From Sulfurovum sp. (GTDB taxonomy: Bacteria > Campylobacterota > Campylobacteria > Campylobacterales > Sulfurovaceae), in the NCBI GenBank assembly GCA_030634925.1, contig DAOVZV010000114.1, positions 1 through 5,315 on the forward strand: 5,315 nt of DNA, read 5' to 3'. The translations under genes were made by a program, and so were the position numbers. The notes beneath the pieces were generated by a model. The model was not told where the DNA came from, ran no database searches, and worked only from the letters and a program-made list of their open reading frames with translations. Below, in pieces: positions 1 to 5,315 of the stretch (position 1 is the stretch's first letter; every line of letters starts with the position of its first letter).

Positions 1-30
1 GGTATTAACTAGAGCGCTTTTTAGGTTGGT

Positions 31-366
31 ATGTATTATGTTGAGTTTATTGTCTTTAGTGGTATGATGGACTTGTCTGATAATGGCAAGGCTGATGATA
101 TTACTCTAAGTCTATCTGATGTGCTAGATATGGGTGATGATAGTGGTACACTTGTGATAGATACAGATGATGGAGATGTGATAACACTTACAGATGATGA
201 TAGTATCTGGTCACAAATAGGTGATAGTAGCTATGAAAACAGTGAGGGTGCTACGGTAGTTATCACTGGTGAGGGAAGTGTCGATATAGATAGCAAGGAG
301 GATATAAGTGCAAATGACCCTACTGTAGCAGTAACAGTGGATGAAAATGTGCCAGTAGTGATATAA
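31..366 (+). CDS. Asp-rich C-terminal module of a type I-secreted adhesin, apparently a 5'-truncated remnant
   Basis: The ORF encodes 111 residues, about 21 of them Asp. From residue 13 (DLSDNGKADDITLSLSDVLD, then GTLVIDTDDGDVITLTDDD and W60) it resembles the extreme C-terminal module of giant RTX/VCBS-type adhesins exported by LapB-type systems, which carries the uncleaved secretion signal. Residues 1-11 (MYYVEFIVFSG) do not fit that module. In-frame stops lie just upstream at 10-12 and 22-24, and frame 3 is closed at 6-8, so no long adhesin reads directly into it. The ATG at 31 has no convincing ribosome binding site and no signal peptide. I infer a 3' remnant or duplicated end of an adhesin gene. 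Alternatives are a real small acidic protein or a sequencing error hiding a full adhesin upstream. Its place beside the exporter fits a substrate. The module assignment is moderately sure; expression is doubtful. Confidence 0.55.
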   Translation: MYYVEFIVFSGMMDLSDNGKADDITLSLSDVLDMGDDSGTLVIDTDDGDVITLTDDDSIWSQIGDSSYENSEGATVVITGEGSVDIDSKEDISANDPTVAVTVDENVPVVI

Positions 367-388
367 ACGGTTAATAAAAGTTTGGTAT

Positions 389-419
389 ATTAGTCTTAGA
401 GTTTTACTTTGAGACTAAT
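389..419 (+). terminator. Hairpin downstream of the adhesin-like ORF, possible weak terminator or 3'-end stabiliser
   Basis: Positions 389-401 (ATTAGTCTTAGAG) pair with 407-419 (CTTTGAGACTAAT) around a TTTTA loop. This gives 13 bp with two G-U wobbles (397-411 and 399-409) that pair only in + strand RNA. The stem starts 22 nt after the TAA at 364-366, where a 3'-end structure would be expected. TGGGG follows it, not a T-run, so it is not a standard Rho-independent terminator. It could instead protect the upstream mRNA's 3' end. Confidence 0.35.
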
Positions 420-428
420 TGGGGTTAG

Positions 429-524
429 TATGCCTTAATACATGCACTCTATTTATTTTTCTTTTTAGTATAAAAACTTTTAAGCAGAGAGATATGAGGA
501 CTAGAGTGCGTGAATTAGGGCATA
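429..524 (+). repeat. 23-nt imperfect inverted repeat enclosing the candidate channel-gene promoter
   Basis: The left arm 429-451 (starts TATGCC, ends CACTCTA) is the reverse complement of the right arm 502-524 at 20 of 23 positions. Two of the three differences (435/518 and 443/510) are G-U pairs in + strand RNA, so 22 of 23 positions pair; only A440/A513 is unpaired. The 50-nt interior is T-rich and holds a TATAAA box. I see no target-site duplication at the edges and no open reading frame inside. It could be a regulatory RNA hairpin in read-through transcripts, a paired operator for a dimeric regulator, or a small mobile repeat. The sequence alone does not decide. Confidence 0.6.
452..480 (+). 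promoter_or_regulatory. Candidate sigma-70-type promoter for the TolC-family channel gene
   Basis: TAGTATAAAA (466-475) provides a -10-like TATAAA at 469-474, preceded by the T-rich run TTTATTTTTCTTTTT (452-466) and no clear TTGACA. This matches the epsilonproteobacterial housekeeping promoter style, where a T-rich upstream stretch replaces the -35 box. Transcription would start near 481, leaving a leader of about 70 nt that contains the right arm of the 429-524 inverted repeat. The call rests on motif and position only. Confidence 0.4.
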
Positions 525-553
525 GCAAAGTTAAATAAAAGGAAGATAGTTAT

Positions 554-2053
554 ATGAAGATGAGAATAGGTCTGATTTTTGCATTGATGTTTGGTAGTAT
601 AAACATATATGCAGAGACATTGAAAGATATTGTAATAAGTACGCTAGATACTTCACCTACGGTGATAGAGAGATTGAAAAACTATCGGGGGAGTAGGGCT
701 ACTATAGAGTATGCTGAGGCTGGGTATTATCCTACGCTAGATTTGAAACTATCTTCTGGATACAAGCAGGTTGGAAAGCTAAATGACCAAGTGTTGGAGG
801 ATAGTTATGATATATTTCAAAACTCTCTAACTCTACGACAGAATATATTTAATGGTTTTTCTACTCATGAGCAGGTGACTTATCAGAAGATGCGTACACT
901 AGCAGCTGCTTATAGCTATTTGGAAAAGGCAAATGATGTGGCATTACAAGTAGCTACTGTGTATGTGGAAGTACAAAAGAATATCGCACTTTTGAAGAAT
1001 GCAAAGGTCAATGTAAGTAACAATCAAGAGATATATAACAAGGTCAAGAAAGCCTATAAAGCAGGTATCAATACGATGTCTGAGGTTAGTAAGATACATG
1101 CTTCTTTGTCTTTGGCAAAATCAAATATGATGGTTCAACAAAATAGACTTAGAAATGCTAAATATAACTTCCGAAAAGTTGTGGGTAGAAATGTAAACTT
1201 CAATAAATTGAAAAAAGTAAAGTTTGGTAGTAAACTGCCATCAAGTCAGAAAAAAGCAGAAGTTTATGCACTAGAGTATAATCCATCTTTGGTAGTTGGT
1301 AAGTACAATATCAAAGGTGAAGAGGCTTTGTATAGAGAGAGTAGGGCTGCGTTTTTGCCAAAGGTAGATTTGGAGATTAGCCAAAGCTACAACAAAAACT
1401 ATAGTACTTATGCACAAGATGATGACCGTCTTCAAGCTATGCTAGTAGTTAGCTATAATTTATACAATGGTGGAGCTGATGAGGCTACACGGAGGATTAA
1501 GCTAAGTAAACTAGGACAAGAGGTATCTGTGGTCAATGATTTGAGACGACAAGTGATAGAGAATGTGGATTTATCATGGGGTGCGTATCTATTGGCAAAG
1601 GAGCAGATGCCTTTTTTGAGAGATTACAAAAAGCATAGTATGGAGACTTTGAACTTTTATACCAAAGAGTATGAACTTGGTGCTAGGTCTATGCTAGACC
1701 TTATCTCTGCTGAGAATGACCTCAAACGCTCAAATGATGAAATTATCACAGCCAATCACAATCTACTCATCGCCAAATATAGGATTATGGACTCTATTGG
1801 ATTGAGTATCGTATCTATATTGGGTGAAGAGAAAGTATATTATGCCAAAGTGGGAATGGGTATTGGTACAAACTATGCACATGAAGATGGTTCTTATGGT
1901 GATATAGTAGATGCTATGAAAGCTGACCCAGCTCATAGAGATACTTTGCCTATGGTTAGAGACAAGGATAGGGATAGAATTGTTGATACAAGAGACAGCT
2001 CGTCAAATAGCAGAAAAAAAGTAAGTGTATCACACTCAGGGGAGAGACTCTAA
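554..2053 (+). CDS. TolC-family outer-membrane channel of a type I secretion system
   Basis: This 499-residue outer-membrane efflux protein forms the exit duct of the exporter; by family it should be a trimeric barrel with a long periplasmic helical tunnel. Residues 1-20 are a signal peptide ending in IYA before E21. Two tandem OEP repeats follow, at about 22-220 and 233-416. Each has helical segments around an AGINTMSEV or LGARSMLDL turn (about 168-180 and 373-383), the internal duplication typical of TolC/LapE. The ATG at 554 follows AAAAGGAAGA at 537-546. The last ~75 residues extend beyond the OEP fold and are unusual: D470-D481 reads DKDRDRIVDTRD, with Asp at all five positions of a thrombospondin type 3 Ca-binding repeat, then a Ser/Lys/Arg-rich end. 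The stop overlaps the next start (TAATG), implying translational coupling. The linked ABC and HlyD-type genes support a secretion role over drug efflux. Confidence 0.93.
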   Translation: MKMRIGLIFALMFGSINIYAETLKDIVISTLDTSPTVIERLKNYRGSRATIEYAEAGYYPTLDLKLSSGYKQVGKLNDQVLEDSYDIFQNSLTLRQNIFNGFSTHEQVTYQKMRTLAAAYSYLEKANDVALQVATVYVEVQKNIALLKNAKVNVSNNQEIYNKVKKAYKAGINTMSEVSKIHASLSLAKSNMMVQQNRLRNAKYNFRKVVGRNVNFNKLKKVKFGSKLPSSQKKAEVYALEYNPSLVVGKYNIKGEEALYRESRAAFLPKVDLEISQSYNKNYSTYAQDDDRLQAMLVVSYNLYNGGADEATRRIKLSKLGQEVSVVNDLRRQVIENVDLSWGAYLLAKEQMPFLRDYKKHSMETLNFYTKEYELGARSMLDLISAENDLKRSNDEIITANHNLLIAKYRIMDSIGLSIVSILGEEKVYYAKVGMGIGTNYAHEDGSYGDIVDAMKADPAHRDTLPMVRDKDRDRIVDTRDSSSNSRKKVSVSHSGERL

Positions 2054-2973
2054 TGAGAAATAAATTATTATTGGTATTGGTTTTGATGGGAGCTACTTTT
2101 GGGTGGTCTGATTCTATATATGAGGATGATTATATCCAAAAGATGAAAGGTATCAAAACAGTAGTAGATACAGGTATTCCAAACAAGATAAAAGCTAGTA
2201 GATTGAAAGGTGGTACTCATAGACAGATATTGAGATTTGCTCCTATATTGTTCGATGGCAAAAGTATGACTTCGGCATCCAAGAGAAGATTGGATGATAT
2301 TGTAAGTCTGATTAATACCAAAGATAGAAGCTCATATTATATAAGTCTATTGGGTCATACATCTAGTCATCTAAGTAAATCTCATGAGATAAAAAGAGAC
2401 TCTTGGAGTGCTTTTTGGCAGAGAATGGGTGGAGAAGATATGAGTGAAGAGGAGAGTGTATCTCTAGCAAATAGTCGTATTCGTACAGTGTATGATGTAC
2501 TAAAAGGCAATAGAGTACACCAATCTTCTATCTATACAGAAAATAGACTAAGCAGAGACAAGCTATCTACAGAAGCATCTGCTGAGGGTTTGGCTCTGAA
2601 CAATCGTGTGGATATAGCGTTGTATCTCAATGCAAATATCAATCTGCATATCAAGTTTAAATTAGACTCATCTATCATCCGTTCGTACTACAAAAAAAGA
2701 GTACATAGTTTCGCTAGATTTCTCAAAGATAACCCTGATTATAGTGCTATGATAATTGGACATACGGACAAACAAGCTTCGTATAATTACAATATCAAGC
2801 TATCAAAAAGAAGAGCAAATGCTACAAAAAAGATGCTAGTGTCATTGGGAGTCAATCCTAGACAACTTAGAACCAGTGGAAAAGGATATACTCAACCACT
2901 AGATAGACGCTCAAACAAAGAGGCATATCGCAAAAACCGTAGGATAGAAGCTAGATTGATAGATAATCGTTAG
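2053..2973 (+). CDS. Periplasmic protein with two OmpA-like domains, the second a peptidoglycan-binding type
   Basis: 306 residues. Residues 1-19 are a signal peptide without a lipobox Cys, and no beta-barrel is evident, so a periplasmic location is likely. Residues about 198-304 form a canonical OmpA C-terminal domain: GHTD with D239, LSKRRA with R254, GKGYTQP and NRRIEARL (R296/R297). D239 and R254 match in identity and 15-residue spacing the Asp/Arg pair that holds diaminopimelate in Acinetobacter OmpA. Residues about 58-190 look like a second, degenerate copy: APILFDGKS, LLGHTSS (S104 where the Asp should be), an inserted charged loop about 108-135, LANSRIRTVYDVL and NNRVDIAL. The start overlaps the previous stop by one base and is preceded by AGGGGAGA at 2038-2045. 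OmpA-family genes occur in other LapA/BpfA-type adhesin loci, as I recall for Shewanella. Anchoring the channel or adhesin to the cell wall is my inference. Confidence 0.88.
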   Translation: MRNKLLLVLVLMGATFGWSDSIYEDDYIQKMKGIKTVVDTGIPNKIKASRLKGGTHRQILRFAPILFDGKSMTSASKRRLDDIVSLINTKDRSSYYISLLGHTSSHLSKSHEIKRDSWSAFWQRMGGEDMSEEESVSLANSRIRTVYDVLKGNRVHQSSIYTENRLSRDKLSTEASAEGLALNNRVDIALYLNANINLHIKFKLDSSIIRSYYKKRVHSFARFLKDNPDYSAMIIGHTDKQASYNYNIKLSKRRANATKKMLVSLGVNPRQLRTSGKGYTQPLDRRSNKEAYRKNRRIEARLIDNR

Positions 2974-2991
2974 GTAAATTGAAATCCAATG

Positions 2992-3070
2992 AATTAAGAA
3001 TTTTGTAGGGTGGATTTATCCACCATAGTTATAATAAATGGTGGATAAATCCACCCTACGCGTCTTAATT
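2992..3070. repeat. Inverted pair of GTAG-headed REP-like hairpins (BIME-like) between the OmpA-like and ABC genes
   Basis: Positions 3005-3026 and 3038-3059 form a perfect 22-bp inverted repeat around an 11-nt A+T-rich loop. Each arm is itself a small hairpin: GTAG (3005-3008) then GGTGGAT-TT-ATCCACC (3009-3024), and the mirror copy GGTGGAT-AA-ATCCACC (3040-3055) then CTAC (3056-3059). A GTAG head next to a short palindrome is the hallmark of REP elements mobilised by RAYT (TnpA_REP) transposases, and two inverted copies make a BIME. An outer 8-bp stem, AATTAAGA (2992-2999) with TCTTAATT (3063-3070), extends it. TTAATTTTT (3065-3073) follows on the + strand, so the long hairpin may also terminate, attenuate or protect mRNA. 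No transposase gene is present here. Confidence 0.8.
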
Positions 3071-3098
3071 TTTAATAATCAAAACAAAGAGATAATAT

Positions 3099-5246
3099 TT
3101 GAAAACAATTCGCTCAAAAGTACTGCTCGAGACTCTACAACTTTTTACTTCAAGATACTCCAAAGCTATATCTATCGAGGCATTGATGGCAGGATTGCCT
3201 GTTGAACCTGATAGTGATTCTCCTGATTTATTGTCATTTTCACAAGCAAATATTCTATTTACTAGGTCTGCCAAGAGAGCAGGGTATCGTAGTACTTTGG
3301 TCAAAAGAGATTTGGAATCTATATTAGAACTTCATCTGCCTATCATACTTCTACTCAAACACAATGAGACATGTATATTGGAGTCATTTAGTGAGGACAA
3401 TGAAAGTGTAAAGGTGATATACGCAGGAGATGATGCACTAGAAGAGTGGATATCTATAGAGAGTCTCAATGAGTCGTATCTAGGTTATGCTTTTTTGCTC
3501 AAAAAGGATATAACCAAGAGTGAACAGAATAAATTTGCTCACAAAGAACATACTAAGCATTGGTTTTGGGATACACTAAAGCTATCGTGGCCTATATACA
3601 AAGATGTACTTGTGGCATCTTTGTTGGTCAATCTATTTGTCTTGGCATCTCCTCTATTTACTATGAGTGTATATGATAGAGTAATTCCCAATAATGCCAC
3701 AGAGACTCTAATGGTTTTTGCCTTGGGTGTAATTACTGTTTATATAATAGATGCAACGCTAAAGTTTTTGAGGTCAAGACTGCTAGAGGTGGCTGCTAAA
3801 AAGAGTGATGTAGTGATGTCTTCTATTATATTTGAGAAAGTTATGGATTTGAAATTGGCTCATCATCCTCAATCGGTGGGTTCTTTTGCTAGTAATATCA
3901 AAGATTTTGATGCTATTCGTTCATTTTTGACCAACTCTACTATGGTTGTATTGATTGATTTGCCGTTTTCTATTATATTTTTGTTGGTGATATATTATAT
4001 CGGTGGAATGATAGTCTTTATACCTATTGTGATGATGATATTGATACTAATATATGCGATGTTTATCCGTAAGCCATTAGAGAGAAGCATAGAAGAGACA
4101 AATGCTGCGTCTGCTCGTAAAAATGGTATATTGATAGAGTCTCTCAATAGCATAGAGACAATCAAGACCCAAGATATGTCTGGTCAGATGCAGTGGAGAT
4201 GGGAAGATAGTGTAGGAGAGATAGCACAAAAGAGTTTACACTCCAAGCTATTATCATCTTCTGTGCCTACGGTTACAGGATTTTTGGTACAGCTAAATAC
4301 TGTGTTTATCGTCATTGCTGGTGTATTTTTGATAGGTGAATTGGAGCTTACTATGGGTGGGCTTATCGGTATTGTGATACTCTCATCTAGGACAGTTGCA
4401 CCCATGGGACAGATGGCATCTTTGCTTACTAATTATAGTGATGCCAAATCTGCGTTTGATGTGATAGATGGTATCACCCAACAACCTATGGAGAGATTGT
4501 CAGACCAGCACTTTTTGGAGAGAGATAGCTTCAAGGGCAAGATTGAGTTTAGGAGCGTAACATTTTCATATCCTGATACAGAAGTTCCAGCATTGAAAGA
4601 TGTATCTTTTGTGATAAATAGTGGAGAAAATGTAAGTATCATCGGTAGGATGGGTTCTGGTAAGAGTACGATAGAAAAGCTCATCCTAAAACTATATGAC
4701 CCAACGGAGGGAAGTATATTGATAGATGATATAGATATATCTCAATTAGACCCTGCAAGACTGCGTAAGTATATAGGATATGTGAGTCAAGATATAGTAC
4801 TCTTTAGAGGTACGGTCAAAGAGAATATATTGCACCGTTTTCCATCTGCTAGTGATGAAGAGCTTTTGACATCTGCATATTTGAGTGGGGTTGATGCTTT
4901 TGTGAGACGACATCCATTGGGATACAATATGCCGATTTTGGAGAGAGGGCAGGGTGTATCTGGAGGACAGAGGCAGAGTATCGGTATCGCTAGGGCATTG
5001 ATTTCAGATGCTCCACTTATGCTATTTGATGAGCCAACCAATGCACTTGACCAACAGAGTGAGACTGAACTAATGGAGAATTTGGGCAAGGCATTTGTAG
5101 ATAAAACAGTCATACTAATTACCCAAAAACTATCACTGCTCAAATATAGCAAGAGGGTTATCGTGATGAATGATGGTAGTGTCTATATGGATGGTAGCAG
5201 AGATAGCGTAATCAAAGCTCTTAGAGGGAAAAAAGATGAAGCATAA
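3099..5246 (+). CDS. LapB-type type I secretion ABC permease/ATPase with degenerate C39-like domain
   Basis: This 715-residue inner-membrane half-transporter should dimerise and drive adhesin export with ATP. Residues 1-130 form a C39-like domain lacking peptidase residues: the only Cys is C92 and there is no catalytic Cys or His motif, so it probably binds substrate without cleaving a leader. Membrane segments lie at about 168-190, 200-222, 277-325 (two) and 388-435 (two). The ATPase domain has A-loop Y491, Walker A GRMGSGKST (516-524), Q-loop Q564, signature VSGGQRQ (620-626), Walker B LMLFDE with catalytic E645, and D-loop NALD (648-651). The H-loop reads ITQKLS, so Q676 replaces the usual His. 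The TTG start at 3099 is chosen because an in-frame TAA lies at 3093-3095, AAAGAGA (3086-3092) is well spaced, and the next Met (codon 30) would cut the N-terminal domain. It overlaps the next gene by 11 bp. Confidence 0.94.
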   Translation: MKTIRSKVLLETLQLFTSRYSKAISIEALMAGLPVEPDSDSPDLLSFSQANILFTRSAKRAGYRSTLVKRDLESILELHLPIILLLKHNETCILESFSEDNESVKVIYAGDDALEEWISIESLNESYLGYAFLLKKDITKSEQNKFAHKEHTKHWFWDTLKLSWPIYKDVLVASLLVNLFVLASPLFTMSVYDRVIPNNATETLMVFALGVITVYIIDATLKFLRSRLLEVAAKKSDVVMSSIIFEKVMDLKLAHHPQSVGSFASNIKDFDAIRSFLTNSTMVVLIDLPFSIIFLLVIYYIGGMIVFIPIVMMILILIYAMFIRKPLERSIEETNAASARKNGILIESLNSIETIKTQDMSGQMQWRWEDSVGEIAQKSLHSKLLSSSVPTVTGFLVQLNTVFIVIAGVFLIGELELTMGGLIGIVILSSRTVAPMGQMASLLTNYSDAKSAFDVIDGITQQPMERLSDQHFLERDSFKGKIEFRSVTFSYPDTEVPALKDVSFVINSGENVSIIGRMGSGKSTIEKLILKLYDPTEGSILIDDIDISQLDPARLRKYIGYVSQDIVLFRGTVKENILHRFPSASDEELLTSAYLSGVDAFVRRHPLGYNMPILERGQGVSGGQRQSIGIARALISDAPLMLFDEPTNALDQQSETELMENLGKAFVDKTVILITQKLSLLKYSKRVIVMNDGSVYMDGSRDSVIKALRGKKDEA

Positions 5247-5315
5247 ATATACCCAAGAGGATTATGAGTTTATGAATAGTCTAAGTGCTGTAATGGCAGA
5301 ACAGACTCCCAAAAA
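5236..5315 (+). CDS. HlyD/LapC-type membrane-fusion (periplasmic adaptor) protein, 5' end only
   Basis: Only the first 26 codons lie in the window, and the gene runs off the right edge. The start, MKHKYTQEDYEFMNSLSAVM followed by AEQTPK, resembles the cytoplasmic N-terminus of LapC-type HlyD-family adaptors, where a (D/E)xxFMxSLSxA motif and a Thr-Pro precede the single membrane anchor. By family it would bridge the ABC transporter to the TolC-type channel across the periplasm. The ATG at 5236 lies inside the end of the ABC gene (11-bp overlap, different frame) with GAGGGA at 5224-5229 six bases upstream, so translation is probably coupled. The anchor, coiled coil and beta-barrel regions lie beyond the window, so the family call rests on this motif and on gene order. 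Confidence 0.82.
   Translation, partial: MKHKYTQEDYEFMNSLSAVMAEQTPK

Noticed and set aside
421..434. Sigma-54-like GG...GC pattern (GGGGTTAGTATGCC)
   Set aside because: The spacing between the GG and GC elements is nine bases instead of the ten required, and the surrounding bases do not match the -24/-12 consensus.
429..524. Inverted-repeat unit as an insertion-sequence remnant or MITE with target duplication
   Set aside because: The flanks (GGTTAG before, GCAAAG after) show no direct repeat and nothing inside resembles transposase coding sequence. It is kept as an inverted repeat of unknown role.
3005..3059. CRISPR repeat or attachment-site interpretation of the GGTGGAT/ATCCACC hairpins
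   Set aside because: There are only two copies, in inverted and not direct orientation, with an 11-nt loop and no spacers. No integrase or cas gene is present.
3073..3096. TAATAAT (3073-3079) and GATAAT (3091-3096) as -10 boxes of a separate promoter for the ABC gene
   Set aside because: The DNA between the REP pair and the TTG start is uniformly A+T-rich, so such hexamers are expected by chance. The first would leave a leader of only about a dozen bases, and the second overlaps the ribosome binding site.
4787..5152. Long open frame on the - strand inside the ABC gene (also 3065-3304, 4184-4405, 4433-4684)
   Set aside because: These lie opposite well-supported ATPase or C39-like coding sequence. 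Their translations are Ser/Leu-rich with no recognisable motif, as expected for antisense shadows of A+T-rich genes.

Overview
The window is visibly A+T-rich. It uses ATA, AGA/AGG and GGT codons heavily, contains a TTG start codon, and has a T-rich tract in front of a TATAAA box in place of a clear -35 element. With the gene content, this suggests a Gram-negative bacterium of the Campylobacterota (Sulfurovum/Sulfurimonas-like). That assignment is inferred from codon style and family resemblance, not from a search.

Layout. Positions 31-366 encode an Asp-rich C-terminal module of a large type I-secreted adhesin. It is closed off by stop codons just upstream, so it looks like a 3' remnant. Positions 367-553 are a non-coding gap with two + strand hairpins (389-419 and a 23-nt inverted repeat at 429-451/502-524); a candidate promoter lies in the loop of the larger one. 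Positions 554-2053 encode a TolC-family outer-membrane channel with an unusual C-terminal tail carrying a thrombospondin-3-like Ca-binding motif. Positions 2053-2973 (1-bp overlap, TAATG) encode a periplasmic protein with two OmpA-like domains, the first degenerate. Positions 2974-3098 are a gap holding an inverted pair of GTAG-headed REP-like hairpins (3005-3059). Positions 3099-5246 encode a LapB-type type I secretion ABC permease/ATPase with a degenerate C39-like N-terminal domain and a Gln in place of the H-loop His. From 5236 (11-bp overlap) the 5' end of the HlyD/LapC-type membrane-fusion protein runs off the window.

How the genes work together. ABC transporter, membrane-fusion protein and TolC-type channel form a complete one-step exporter. 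The catalytically dead C39-like domain and the adhesin-type module point to the LapA/LapBCE class that exports giant biofilm adhesins. The OmpA-like protein probably ties the machinery or the adhesin to peptidoglycan. All genes lie on the + strand. The overlaps suggest two tightly coupled blocks (channel + OmpA-like; ABC + fusion protein) separated by the REP pair, which may act as an attenuator or mRNA-stability element. I see a recognisable system with several unusual details, not a wholly new one.
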